Of a DNA stretch of 64,000 nucleotides, positions 46,020 to 58,125 are shown in pieces (position 1 is the stretch's first letter; each line of letters opens with the position of its first letter). The translations under genes and the position numbers were made by a program. The notes under the pieces were generated by a model, which ran no database searches, was not told the DNA's origin, and saw only the letters and a program-made list of their open reading frames with translations. Location of the stretch: the NCBI GenBank assembly GCA_031216915.1, contig CM062292.1, positions 74,816,956-74,880,955 on the forward strand, read 5' to 3'. Source of the stretch: Pictodentalium vernedei. Taxonomy: Eukaryota > Mollusca > Scaphopoda > Dentaliida > Dentaliidae.

Positions 46020-47030
46020 TAAGACTATGAAACTGAATTATTAGAAAGGATAGCCGAGAACACGAAAAGAACGACTGAGAATGCGACTGCAGAAGATTCT
46101 TTTTTTTTTGATCATGGTGAGCAATGACAAGACTCGATTCATGACGAAATTCAATCCACCGATTGAAGAGGGATAAGAAGTACGAGACGACACTGGTAAA
46201 TCTGGAGATGTACTATTCGTTTCCCATCACAGAGAAAATAATACTTTCAGATATTCGAACGAAACGGATTGGTTCACGATTCACATTCCCAAAGGCAATT
46301 ACGACATAGTCGATTTGAACGAACTCATTCAGACTGGACTGAAGGTCAACGGTCAAGACGGAATGACATCAACATAACTGCCGACGTCAACAATCTGCCA
46401 ACGATATTGGACATAAGAGAAGGCTATCGAGTGGATTTTAGAGGAGATGACACCTTTGGGATTCGATCGCAACACGTATGAAAGACATGTGACATCGGAA
46501 AATGTGGACATTCTCTCTGTCAACAGCATTTTGGTGAACATGAATGTGATCTCTGGAAGCTACGTGAATGGTGGCACACAGCCCACGATCTACTCGTTTT
46601 TTTCCGGACGTTACTCCGGACTTCAAGATCACAGAGCGACCTCGAAATCTAGCCTATTTGCCTGCGATAACCCATACTGTATACAGTATTAACCCATTAC
46701 CCAACGTAACGGCCAAAACCGGCCAGCGCTATTCTCAAAAATCGCCTATTAATTTTCATTATTTTTTCATTTTTTGTCTCAAAAACATAGGTTATGACCC
46801 CTCGTTGGAACGAGATCTCCGAGCTCGTTCCAACGGGGGGTCATAACCTATGTTTTTGAGACAAAAAATGAAAAAAATTAGTTATTCAAGAAATTTTTTT
46901 GCAAGTGTCGTCTGCTTTTCATGTTTGGTAAAGGGTTAACACTGAATTAACGGATCAAAATGGAAAGCTATTAGATCTTCATGGCGAACGTGCGACGATG
47001 CAATTTCACATAAGAGAAATTTAAGAAAAC
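46020..47030 (+). pseudogene. Polinton minor capsid (penton-like) remnant
   Basis: Starts YETELLERIAENT and contains SINSILVNMNVISGSYVNG followed by GTQPTIYSFF, a hallmark of the Polinton minor capsid protein. Broken; interrupted by the type-1 MITE at 46689-46939. Confidence 0.8.
46689..46939. mobile_element. TTAA-flanked hairpin MITE, type 1
   Basis: TTAA both ends, CCCATTACCCAACGTAACGG left, GTTTGGTAAAGGG right. It is inserted in the penton-like fossil gene, whose sequence resumes to the right. Confidence 0.92.
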
Positions 47031-47050
47031 TAAATCTGTTAAAGAGTTTA

Positions 47051-47297
47051 TTAACCCTTCACCCAACGAATCGGCCGCACACCTCGCGAAATATGCAAAT
47101 TCAACAGTTGAAAAAATATTATTTTTCAAAAAATTTGAACAAAACCAGATCATGTGATCCCTCGTTGGAACGAACTCGACGAGCTCGTTCCAACGAGGGT
47201 CACATGTTATGGTCTTGTAGAAATTTCTTGAACAATTTCAAAAAATGGTATTTAAAATAATAAATTTTGATTACGTCTGCGTTGGGTAAAGGGTTAA
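47051..47297. mobile_element. TTAA-flanked hairpin MITE, type 2
   Basis: TTAA both ends and type-1-like tips (CCCTTCACCCAACG, CGTTGGGTAAAGGG), but different middle arms (CAAAACCAGATCATGTGA). The centre again is CCTCGTTGGAACGA with the mirrored half. Confidence 0.92.
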
Positions 47298-47479
47298 ACA
47301 AAGAAAAAAAAAAAAATTATATATTTTTTTTTGTAGCATAGGTGAATGACTTAAATTAACAAATTTCTTTTTTTTTTTAAAAAAGAATTAAATCAATTTA
47401 TATATATGACAGAAAGTAAAAAAAAAAATAAATTAAACATTTTTTTTAACAAAATTAAAATTAAAAAAAAAACAACAAA

Positions 47480-47905
47480 TAATGCCGGGATACATAATAC
47501 AAAACGTAAACATATCCAAAGATCAGAAAGACAAACTTCGCTTTCGCTGAGCATTAGAAAATCGAGGAGAAGCTGTGAGATTGGAATTAAGTCATCAAGA
47601 CTTGAGCAATGGACGCGACAAAATCGCTTGGACCAAAACGGAAATTAATAGAATAGCCAAAGCGCATCGGAATCGAAGAGGATTGATCGTGAGACTGAGT
47701 CCCGCACAAATGAGATACAATTTGAAAATGAAAGGTGGTTTCTTAGGATTGATAGCGGGATCCACCAAGGCATTACCCATTCTCACCAAAACCGCGTTGC
47801 CGGCTTTGGGTATAGGAGCTCTGTCGGGTTTGGCCAGTTCTGGCAGGGGTGGCGCCAGGGATTTCTCGACAAGGGGGCTGACCTATCCGACAGGGGGGCT
47901 ATAAC
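47480..47905 (+). pseudogene. Polinton pX-like protein remnant
   Basis: MPGYIIQNVNISKDQKDKL at the start, then SPAQMRYNLKMKGGFLGLIA and a hydrophobic ALPILTKTALPALGIGALSG segment. This is the usual layout of the small basic pX-like/membrane-active capsid protein of Polintons. Broken. Confidence 0.75.
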
Positions 47906-47992
47906 ATTTGACCTCCCAAACGAAGGAAAATGAGTGAAAATTGGTAAATTGGAGAACCAAAATAGAAGCAAATTGAGTATGTTTGTTGATTA

Positions 47993-48246
47993 TTCAACTC
48001 TTTACCTAACCTGAAAAGCAGACGACACTTGCAAAAATAATTCTTGAATAACTAATTTTTTTTCATTTTTTGTCTCAAAAACATAGGTTATGACCCCTCG
48101 TTGGAACGAGCTCGAGGAGCTCGTTCCAACGAGGGGTCATAACCTATGTTTTTGAGACAAAAAATGAAAAAAATAATGAAAATTAATTGGCGATTTTTGA
48201 AAATAGCGCTGGCCGGTTTTGAACGTTACCTTAGGTAAAGGGTTAA
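47993..48246. mobile_element. TTAA-type hairpin MITE, type 1
   Basis: Left site TTCA (one change), right TTAA; CTCTTTACCTAACCTG and CCTTAGGTAAAGGG ends; perfect CGTTGGAACGAGCTCG core arms. Confidence 0.9.
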
Positions 48247-48713
48247 AGTAAACATATTATAATAAGGTCGGGAAATATTTCATCTATAAAGCCAGTTTGA
48301 CGAACGACATTAAGGAATTTCGTGAGAATCACTATTCTCTATCAAAGTTCCAGTGCTGCACGGGTTCGAGACTGACAAGACGAGATATCTACATTCGATT
48401 GTCGGAAATTTCTCGTGAAGTCGAGTTTACGGGACTCTCCGACTAAAAATCTCCGACGGGGGGCTGGACCTCTCCGACGGGGGGTGGGTGGTGGGGTTGT
48501 GTGGTGGGTGTAGCCCCCTGACCCCCCCCCCCCCTTGGCGCCACCGCTGTCCACCCAACCGTATACAATTTTGTTATGGATTTCAAAATAGCACGTGCTA
48601 CCCAAGAATGTCAAATTGAATGGGTTACCGACGATTTACTTCGTGTGGTGTTGTGCTAGAGAGCCTGGGCTATTGAGAAAACACGCTAGTCTTTGTCTTC
48701 GACATTTTAAAAA
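48247..48713. other. No intact gene; C-rich tract
   Basis: Possibly decayed Polinton sequence (KYFIYKASLTNDIKEFRE can be read at 48270-48330), then a GGGGGTGGGTGG / poly-C low-complexity tract at about 48450-48545. Confidence 0.4.
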
Positions 48714-49699
48714 ATGTCAAGATTAACCACAAATCAGAGGTTGCTTGCCATTGGTATGCATGAGGCTGGGATACCTCCAGATGAGCTCGCTGCTGAGTTC
48801 GGAGTCACTGTGGCCACTATTTACCGTCTCACTGGAAGGTATAGAACCGCTGGATCTATTGCCGACCGACCGCGTTCAGGTCGACCAAGAGTTATGACCC
48901 CTGCACAAGACCGACACATCAGGACGTCTCACTTGTGGGATCGCTTCCTTCCGGTGACGAGGACTGCAGCAATTACTCCTGGTTGAACTAACAATAGAAT
49001 TAGTGCATACACTGTCCGCAACAGACTCGCTGAACACGGACCAATCCTTATCCAACGTCATCGTACCGTCAGAATGGAATGGGTACCTCAGCGTGTTCGC
49101 TGGACTCGGCAGCGTTTGAGCACAGTTCTTTTTAGTGATGAATCACGATTTTGTCTATGGCGCGTTGATGTAGGGCAAGAGTGTATCGTCGACGAGGAGA
49201 ACAGTTTTCTGATGCATGCATGCGGGAATGCGACCGTTTCCGCGGGGGTAGTTTAATGGTTTGGGCAGGAATTTCCTTGTACCATCGAAAGCAGTTGATC
49301 TTCATCGATGGTAATCTAAATGGACAGCGATATAGGGACGAAATTCTTAACGCTAATGTTGTCCCATTGTTCAACGCTAACATCGGATTGCAGTTATTCC
49401 TGCAAGACAATGTCTGATCTCACGTGGCGCGAATCTGTCGTGACTTTCATGAGGAGCAGAGCATCAAACTTCTTCCCTGGCCCCCACTTTCGCCAGATTT
49501 GTCACCCATCGAGCATCTTTGGGATCAAGTGGATCGTCGGGTACGACTTCATGATTTTCAGATGTTAGACGATTTACGTTATGTTCCAAGGCAAGGATGG
49601 AACGCAATACCACAGGGTGGCATCCAGAGTCTTATAAGGTCTATGCGCCATCGATGTCTTGCCATCCATGAGACAAACGGTGGACATACACGCTATTGA
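48714..49699 (+). pseudogene. Tc1-like transposase (DD34E), broken
   Basis: Tc1/mariner-superfamily cut-and-paste transposase, about 329 codons against the usual 340. A helix-turn-helix region (ELAAEFGVTVATIYRLTGRY, residues about 25-44) is followed by the RPRSGRPR linker. Catalytic Asp 1 is in LFSDESRF, Asp 2 in LQDN, and Glu in SPIEHLWD exactly 34 residues later, so DD34E. GGSLMVWAGIS is also typical. Lesions: TGA at 48984-48986, a frameshift near 49165-49185, and TGA at 49415-49417 (probably from CGA). It ends at TGA 49697. No terminal inverted repeats were found, so the transposon ends are uncertain. It lies inside the Polinton fossil. Confidence 0.85.
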
Positions 49700-49880
49700 C
49701 TTCATCTGTGATCTTTTTATTTCACCCCATATCTGAATTGCGATGTTCTGACGTAACTCTGGCAACAGTAAGATCATGCAATTATGCAAATTCATACAGC
49801 TAGACTCGAAATATGAATTAACAATACTTTGTTTGGGATTAAAGTCAATAATACTAAAAAAATGCTCCTCGAAGTTTATT

Positions 49881-50665
49881 TTATTTAATGCTCAGGCATC
49901 AATTCACGCTGAAAAATTAAGTCATATTCCCCTGTCGGTCGGCAAAACGAAATATCAAAATGATATTTAGAAATCGATATTTCATCGTAGGTTCGGATGA
50001 CGAATCACATGTACTTTAAACGAGTCAGCACATCAGTAATGAATTTCAGAGTCCCAAATACAAACGAATTCGAATAATTGATAGTGACAGTGACTAAATC
50101 AATTCATTAAATCAGCGGTTTCAAAGTTTGACTTTCTCATTCACCTTCCAGCGAAAAGTCGAAATCACTTTCAAATTTCTTCAGTTCAACTTCACACGTC
50201 TTCAGTGCATTGAGTTCAAAAAAAATAAAATGACGTGTCTTGTTATTGAAAATAAGAAAGTGGTGTTTTTTGTTATTGTTCTATTTCTTCGAAACACATT
50301 GCGATTATTTCAATTCGCCAGCCTTGGTAAATCGTAAAGTTAGGGGAGAAATAAGACGGGACTACTTTTTGTGCGGGTATTCACACATTCCAATGGTTGG
50401 AGTTTGGTTGTTGTAATTTTTGTATGGACGCCGGTTCGGCACATAAATTTTGCGCCTTAATGGCAAATAAAGGCCACAAATTGGAGAGTTTGTAGTCGTA
50501 GAGCATTAAATAAAAAGAAAATTCACGAAAATTTGTTCGTGGCTACAAGAAATATGAGGATCTTCACTCGCGACTGCGTCGCTCGTGAAGATCCTCATAT
50601 TTCTTTGTAGCCACTCACGAGATATTTTCGGTATTCATCAAATTTTCGTGAATATCCTCTATATA
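49881..50665. mobile_element. Unclassified 0.8-kb element, copy 2
   Basis: Nearly identical to 22253-23057 over its whole length, including the hairpin around GCGACTGCGTCGC and the 69-codon frame (here 50128-50337). It lacks 21 bp of the left hairpin flank (GATGAATACCGAAAATATCT region). Confidence 0.85.
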
Positions 50666-50720
50666 TTAAATAAGATAGGAAGTAAAAAAGAAATAAAAAC
50701 AATAAATAACCGACTCACCG

Positions 50721-51253
50721 ATGACTGTATTACCAATGGCACCTCCTTCGGAAGATAGATGCATCGATCAGATTAATAAAATGCAACGTTATTTAACGAT
50801 GGAAAGAGATAGACGCCAAACGCTCAACAAGAAGTATGCGCAAATGACTAAATTGGTGGACAGTCTGGATCTGACTCTCATCAGTGAATCCATGGGTTTG
50901 AGTGATGCTGGAGTGGGTCTCCTATCGACCGTGGCTACCATTTCAGCCGTGTTGGTTATAGAGGGCATTGTTCTCGTGACAGGATTCTTGAGCACGGGTG
51001 GAAAATTAGTGAGGAAAAATTATCATTGAAGGCCGAGAAACAGGAAAATATCAAAGTGTTGGCCGATGTGAAAATCAATTCCATAAGCGACATGATATCC
51101 ACTTTTCTGAAAGACGGAAGGATTTCCGATGGGGGATATCACTTCAATTTCGTGGAAAAGGATAAATCCGAGGCGTTGAAAGAAGGTATGAGAAAAAAAA
51201 CTCGTCAGATTCTCAAAGAAGAGACAAAACATAATCTGACAGAAAAAGGTTGA
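50721..51253 (+). pseudogene. Polinton membrane-protein remnant
   Basis: The first part has a coiled region (RYLTMERDRRQTLNKKYAQM) and a hydrophobic segment (VGLLSTVATISAVLVIEGIV). The second part has INSISDMISTFLKDGRISD. This is the layout of a recurrent small Polinton membrane protein of unknown role. Broken. Confidence 0.7.
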
Positions 51254-51313
51254 GTAGCAGCCAGAGAATGAATTTGTAAACTCTTGGTTAAAAATAAAGA
51301 ACCGACGACAGAT

Positions 51314-51562
51314 TTAACCCTTTACCCAACGAAGACGATATCAAAATTTATTATTTTAAATATCATTTTTTCAAATTTTTCAAAAAATTTCAACAGAACC
51401 TTATCATGTGACCCCTCGTTGGAACGAGCTCGGCAAGCTCATTCCAACGAGGGGTCACATGATATGGTTTTGCTGAAATTTTTTGAAAAATAATATTTTT
51501 TCAGTTGCTGAATTTGGATATTACGCGGGCGGATGCGGCCGATTCGTTGGGTAAAGGGTTAA
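51314..51562. mobile_element. TTAA-flanked hairpin MITE, type 2
   Basis: TTAA both ends, CCCTTTACCCAACGAAGACG left, CGATTCGTTGGGTAAAGGG right, middle arms CTTATCATGTGACCCCTCG and mirror. Confidence 0.93.
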
Positions 51563-51586
51563 AATAAAAACAAAAAAATAAATAAT

Positions 51587-51588
<2 letters not shown>

Positions 51589-51624
<36 letters not shown>
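51589..51624. repeat. (TA)n microsatellite
   Basis: An uninterrupted TA run just after the MITE. Confidence 0.95.
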
Positions 51625-51628
<4 letters not shown>

Positions 51629-51678
51629 ACGTAAAAACAAAATTAAATAAAAAAAATCCAAAAAATATACAAAATAAA

Positions 51679-52110
51679 ATGTATTGCGTAAAATGTAAGA
51701 AGTCTACAAATACGGATAACTTGCGAATGGTGCAAACTAAACATAATAGGCAGATTCTTCGCGGCACTTGTAAAGTATGCAGTTCGACTAAACCTCAATT
51801 CGCCAAAAGAGGTGAAGGAGGAATGGTCAGCAGACTCATCGATAATCTTCCCTTCGAACTGCATCTGCCAGGACATCAATTGACGGGACCGGGCATGAAA
51901 TTGAACAAGATTGAATAAAGATCTTACTCCGAAATTGTGGAGCAAACCCATCAATAGAGTGCATCGAGCTGCCTCCGACCACGGTCTCTATTATGCTAAG
52001 CATTCTGACACGAAGACCAGAAACGACGTGTGCGACAAGAACATGTTGACAGATTTGAAAAATATAGTCAATCCAACAATGAGAGAGAAACTCGAATGCC
52101 CCCGATCAGG
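51679..52110 (+). pseudogene. Polinton zinc-ribbon / PLA2-like protein remnant
   Basis: MYCVKCKKST and GTCKVCSSTK form a CxxC-CxxC zinc ribbon. Then LPFELHLPGHQLTGPGMKL and KPINRVHRAASDHGLYYAKH resemble the parvovirus VP1-type phospholipase A2 domain found in some Polintons. Broken. Confidence 0.75.
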
Positions 52111-52255
52111 ACTATTTAAAATACGCTCTAGCCTCGGAGCCTATTTTTTCAATTCATGCGCCAGATTTCACTTTACGGAGTCACACTGCTGTTTGTAACA
52201 CACGCTGCAAGTATGTAACAGCTCTCATCATTTTCATTTAGTACACTATAGCAAA

Positions 52256-52343
52256 CATTAATCTTCACTGTGGTTTCTGATCAAGTCTTGGCTGCCTATT
52301 TAGGCAGCCAAGACTTGATCAGAAACCACAGTGAAGATTAATG
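52256..52343. repeat. Perfect 43-bp inverted repeat, 2-bp loop
   Basis: CATTAATCTTCACTGTGGTT ... GGCTGCCTA is matched base for base by its mirror with TT between. The match stops abruptly on both sides. Confidence 0.95.
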
Positions 52344-52587
52344 CTTGGTAATTAAGACTTGAAGTATTAACTTGAGCACTCTACAACAATGATAAATGAT
52401 AATCATATATATAATACATGTAAGAGTGTCTCTCTCGATTATCCTTCGAAAGAATATCAAAATATGATCTGAGAAGTTACGCGCCAACTGAGAAGCCTAT
52501 TTCTGAGATTTAAGAGCCAGGTCCTGATGTTTCAGAACCAAATACGCACTGGCGCATGCCCAGGTCAGTCCCTGCCTTTAGCCAGTA

Positions 52588-55500
52588 AATTGGTAAGTAA
52601 GTAAGTAAGTTTATTTGCAGCATGTGAGTACAAAATTAACAAATATAAATTTTACCATCAATACATACAATCATCACACTGCAAGGAAGTGGCATAGCCC
52701 AAGAGGCTGTCTTCCTGCCACTCCCTGAATTGGTCTCTCGACAGCAGAGGTTCATATAATAATGCCTATTCATCTCAAATTGATACCACATATAAGATAT
52801 GTACCAAAAGGTAAGTAATTTTATTAAGTGAATGAATGAATGAATGGTGACAAGAATGGTGACAAAGTGAAGAATAAAAGAAAAGAGAAAAGAAAAGAAA
52901 AACCCTGCGCGTGTTAGTATTTAGTAATTTAGTGTTTAGTAAAGCAAAGCATTCTGGCAGCCGGGGGCAAATGCAAGCTGGTAAAAAGGCACGTGATTTA
53001 AATTTAAATTTATATTTATGATACGGGCAAGGCTGCGGGAGTATCTATATATATATAACCAAATCCATGGTACGACATTCACATTACTTGCAATCGGGAC
53101 ATTCGGTATTGTTGCATGTGACGTGGAGAGAATAAGATTCTAGAAAAATATCTGCCATGGAACGTTTAAACTGGGGTCTGGTGTAGTTTTGTACCACTGG
53201 GTCGATATCGTTCCATAACCTTGGGAAAGTGTGTAGGGGAAGGTTGGCCGAAAAGTTGGTCCTCGGCTTAAAAGTTAGTACACTTCCAGATTGCCTAGTA
53301 TCCATGCCAGTAGGATGTGTGTATATCTGGAAGGTATTGTTAAAGGACATCGGAAGTTTGCTATTACGCCAATCATGCATAAAGAGGAGAACCTGCAGCT
53401 TATAAATATCGTTAAGTTTCAAAATACGAAGCGTTCTAAAAAGGGGGTCTGTATGAGAATTTCGTTTTTTCTTACTGATGATAAGGAGTGCCTTTTTCTG
53501 TAAAGTGAATATCTTTGAAGTTGATGGTACGTGACCCCACACATGTATACCGTACACAAGATGACTATGTATTAAAGAAAAATACAGCGTTTTCAGAGCA
53601 TTTAATGGTAATATATTTTTTGCTCTGTTAATGGCATAGATAGCCCTTGCCATTCTGGAACAAATTATCGAGACATGCTGTTTGAAGTTTAGATTTTCGT
53701 CCATGAATATACCCAGAAATCTAACTGACGTTTCTTTTCCTTCTTTTCCAATGAAGTCAAGTGTTGTATCTCCAAGGAATAACCGTCTTTCTCCCGAATT
53801 ATAGGAATCATTATTAGGGTGGAGTAACATAAATTTTGTTTTCTGAGCATTCAAGACTAGTTTATTTGCTGCACACCATTCTTCCACGTGTTTTAGTTCT
53901 GTGTTAGTTATTGAAAATAGCTCGTCTAGGTTGTTATTAGATTCGTGGGCCGTCGTATCATCGGCAAACAAAAGAACGTTTAAGCTGGTGCAATAAGATA
54001 TGTCATTAATGTATAACAGGAACAATATAGGGCCAAGGATAGATCCCAGTGGGACACCCGTGGTGATGGCTTTGGAGTCAGATGTTGTAGTCGAGTATTG
54101 CACACGTTGGAATCTGTTTGAAAGATAGTCCTTAAACCAGGAATTGGCCACTCCTCTGATCCCATAATACTCTAGCTTGCTTAACAAAATAGAGTGATCA
54201 ATTGTGTCAAAAGCTTTTGAAAAATCAAGAAATAAGGACAGTGTGCAATCTTTTGTCGATTTATCATTTGCACTCACTACATTATTTATAAGATGGAGAA
54301 TGGGGTGAATTGTTGAGTGTCCTTTCCTGAAGCCAAACTGATATTGATACAGAGTATTGTGGTTATCCAAGTAACTAGATAATCTCACATACATTATTCT
54401 CTCAATAATTTTAGAAAAGGCTGGCAAGATACTTATGGGTCTATAATTATTAAAGATATGTTCATCGCCTGACTTAAATATCGGGATGACTTTGGCGATC
54501 TTCATGTTAAGAGGCACCACTCCGGAGGAAAAAGAGAGATTTATTATATGGGTTATAGGTTTTCCTATCTCGTACACAACGTCCTTCAGCAACCGAGTTG
54601 AAAGATTATTGAGGTCTTTACTTGTTTTGGATGTAAGGTTATTCACGCAAAGTATCACTTCCTGTAGGTTTGTGGGCGAGATGAAAAACGACTCCATGTT
54701 GTTTTGATTTCTCAGATATTGTGAGAAATGATTTGGAGTAGTTGGAACTTGGTTGTTTAAGGTTTTGCCAATCTCGACGAAATATGAGTTGAATCGGTCG
54801 GCAATTTCTTTTGGGTCATTTAGTGTAGTATTACCGTCAGTGAACGATGGAGGTAAGGTGTGATCCCGTTTGGATTTATTGATAGCTTTGGAGAGCACTT
54901 CCCAGGTTTTCTTTACGTTGTATTTGTAGTCAGAAAGAATATTGTTGTAGTAGTCGGCTTTACAGACACGCTTTAGTCTATTAAAGATGCCGCAGTGGTC
55001 TTTGTATCTCTGTATGTTGTGGTCTGCTGGTGATTTCAGCTTAGTTCTGTAAAGTTTTTGTTTGGTCAGAGAGGATTGCAAAAGTCCCGTGGTCATCCAT
55101 GGTTCTCGTTTGATATATTTGTTGGCGATCGATACTGTTTTTAAGGGGAAAGCTTTGTCAAAAGCTTCCAGAAAGATATTTAGGAAACTATTATAGGCAT
55201 TATTGGGACAGTTACTACTAAAGGTATCAATAAACTCACACTGATGAAGAAGGTATTTAAAGTAATTCACGTTTTCTTGGCTGAATGATTGCTTTTTGAC
55301 TGTTTGGACTGGAATCTCTCGATATGCGATAGATTCTTCCATGTAAAAATTGGCAAAATGATCGCTGATGTCAGTTGTAATTATACCCGAGGTATACGTG
55401 TTGCCATTTTTGTTATTACATAATATATGGTCAATTAGAGTCGCAGAATTTTCGGTAACTCTGGTAGGCCTAGTAATGACCGGCAAGAAACCAGCACTGA

Positions 55501-56310
55501 ATATTACATCAATATAATGACTAGTTTTTTGGTGATTGCCAAAATTTTACAAATTTATATTGAAGTCGCCCATGAGATAAACGTTCCTAGATTCGGAATT
55601 AATTTTTTCGAGCAATCCGGAAAGTGTGGATAAAAAGAGGTCCAAGTCTGCTTTGGGTGCTGTGTTAGGCCTATAGATTATTCCAACAATACATTTAGTT
55701 TTGTCCAAGGTTTCTACAAACAATGATTCGAAGACATGAGGGATGAATACCGATATATCGTCACGTAATCTGAAGGGTATATTTTCATTTACAAACAATC
55801 CGACTCCTCCTCTGCCATCATCTTCGGCAGATCGACAACGAAAAGTAGGGCTATGATATCCATCGAGTTCGTAGGCAATGTTGTCCCGAATATTGTATGT
55901 TTCCGTAAGACCAATAAAATCAAAAATGTTCCTATTTGGCTGCAGATCACACAGACGATTTTTGAAGTTATCCCAATTGGCATTTAAGCTTCGACAGTTT
56001 AAGTTTAAGAGTGAGAGTTGTTTGGTTTCTGGTGATATTTTCTCTTTAAAAGTCTTTGTTGAGAAGTAATCACAACTGTGTCGGTCAATAATGAAAGGAG
56101 TGTCTGAGGGATCATTTGGATTATTACTGATTGCGTCATTGAATTTTGCAATGAAATCATACGTTTCTTCACTTTGAATGTCACCGAGTTTAATTGTATT
56201 AGCCATTATTGTAAGGATAAAAGAAAGGCATAAGTGGACCTGGCATATATATCTGTATGTGGAACATTGTGAGTGTGGATATATAAACAACTTTGAGAGA
56301 ATACGAAAAA
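52588..56310 (-). mobile_element. Nearly full-length Jockey-superfamily LINE
   Basis: Contains the ORF 53084-56206, a 3' UTR of about 0.5 kb and a (TTAC)n tail on the minus strand (plus: GTAAGTAAGTAAGTAAGTTT at about 52591). The 5' end is uncertain. It lies within the Polinton fossil. Confidence 0.85.
53084..56206 (-). CDS. LINE endonuclease-reverse transcriptase, one internal stop
   Basis: Replication protein of a non-LTR retrotransposon, which nicks DNA and copies its RNA at the nick. I start at ATG 56206 (MANTIKLGDIQ) because the 28 upstream codons look non-coding. About 1,040 codons. APE-type endonuclease, residues about 65-265: LNLNCRSL, LTETY (Glu102), GIIYRP, MGDFNIN (Asp214/Asn216), then TLIDHIL and ISDHF. 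Reverse transcriptase, about 490-770: KVIPIFKSGD, NNYRPISILPAFSKI, LFLDFSKAFDTIDH, GVPLGSILGP and catalytic FADD at 747-750. The C-terminus is Cys-rich (CNNTECPDCK). A single TAA at 55549-55547 interrupts the frame, which continues unshifted, so the copy is young. CR1/Jockey-like by motif. Confidence 0.9.
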
Positions 56311-56589
56311 AATAAATGAGATAAAACTCTGCTGTCGGAAGAAATCATATAGAGTGAATAAAACATACTATTTGAGTTTGAGGGAAGTTTTCTTCATATT
56401 TTGCGATAGGAAAGTGATTAACAATAGTTAATTGTTAGGCTGATCATTTGGATTTTTTACGCTCAACGTAATAAGTTCAGTAATCATTTTCCTGATCCGA
56501 ATCTCCGTTTGCATTCCAGAAGTTACAGAAGAGTTGCCCTGTCCCCTTGGTTAACATCACAGCAAAACTGGTCATGACTATGCACAAAC

Positions 56590-56700
56590 ATAACCTCCTA
56601 GGTTTTGTCATTGTTTACTCCCAAACACAGCCCTCGATCTCTCACTGGAGCGAGCTCATCGAGATCATTCCAATGAGCGACCCCAAGCCGTAGTTGCGAA
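56590..56700. repeat. Decayed hairpin with the GGAACGAGCTC-type core
   Basis: CTCTCACTGGAGCGAGCTCA faces GAGATCATTCCAATGAGCG, resembling the type-1/2 MITE centre but in a different surround (CAAACACAGCC / CCCCAAGCCGTAG). 56311-56589 and 56700-57560 contain a poly-T run (56765-56792) and no recognisable gene. Confidence 0.5.
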
Positions 56701-56759
56701 AAAGAAGAACACCCCCCTACTTGAGAAGTGGGCAATTGCTCGTACACGCGTCGTAGGCG

Positions 56760-56795
<36 letters not shown>

Positions 56796-57559
56796 GCTCG
56801 TACACTCTCACCTAGATGAGAGAATGTTTCCCCTTTTTCGGCCTAGAATCGGTGCGACCACAGTGACTCGAGATGCACCTATGTCCAGTGATAGTGCAGA
56901 TCTGTGCCCGAAGTCCATAATACAGCTTTCTGGCCCCCTACGTCCAGTGGATGTACCAAACCAAAAAACTATACTCCCGACATCGGACACAGGCCTGAAC
57001 AGATCTAGCAGTATACCAGGTATTGGGATAATTGTGTAGTATGAGTCAAAACAATTAACAGGTTATGTGAGCGGAATCCTGATTCAGTTGTGCAGACACT
57101 TATTAGAGGTTTACAAGATCTCATGAGACTTTTGTGATATCGTTAGATTTGACCTCAAATCTGTCAGCAGTGGATATTTTGACCCGTGCGTGTGTGCGTG
57201 CGTGCAACACTGGTGATGGTCCAAGCAATATGTCAAATTAGCAGTGGAAGATTTCGAAGTATATTTCGTTGTTGACAGTCGCCTCTACTCTGAACAAATG
57301 AAAATGAAGGAGATGTACAATAGTTCGGATTTATTGGTTTTGTGACGATTACTGGACAAGGGATGCAGAAGTGCCAAAAGTATATTCTGGAAGCATCGGA
57401 GATTCGGGGGGGGGGGGGGGAAACTTCAATAGATAGCTAATTGTGATGAAACCTTAAGTACACAGTTTCCATGTGCAGTATGCTAATAAATAAATTCACC
57501 CATTAAGTGCTGTTTTGTTCGACACTTTTACATGTGCGGAGGCAGTTACAATTGTGATG

Positions 57560-58094
57560 GAGAGTTAGAGGCACCTTCCAATAATAGGGTGTTTACTTTG
57601 ATACGTGTACCACTATTGTGAAGATAGGAGTACAATGTTCCAGTGATCCAAGGATAGGGTATTATATAACACACTAAATAATTGCAACCGAAGTACTGGG
57701 GCAAATAGGCCCATAACTAGCAAGGTGGTTTCGTGGATGTAATATAAATTAACAGATTAAGTAATTGCATTTGATTATTGGGGGTCAATAGGGGAATGAG
57801 GGGGGTTATGTGGTTTTTGCACTGAATTCTCTGCCTATACGAATTTATCTACAATACACTTAGATGTCTTTCCAGAGATAAACTAGGCGATCATTCTATT
57901 ATATCCTGTACTCCAGAGCCACAACAGCTCTCTTGTGTGAGATATAACCCGATAAATAATTGTGTTGGAAGTACAGAGGCCAAATAAGTCCATATAAACA
58001 AGGGAATTTCTGTGTGTATGCTAAGTCCAAGTTGATATAACAGATTAAATGATTGTATTTAATTACTGAGGCTCAATAGGTTCGTATAATGTGT

Positions 58095-58125
<31 letters not shown>

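Noticed and set aside
46568-46846. Frames containing NPLPNVTAKTGQRYSQKSPINF, also seen at 10415, 24416 and 32169
   Set aside because: They are chance translations of the type-1 TTAA MITE, not a protein family.
52256-52343. A microRNA precursor
   Set aside because: The stem is perfectly paired with a 2-bp loop, unlike typical animal pre-miRNAs with larger loops and bulges.
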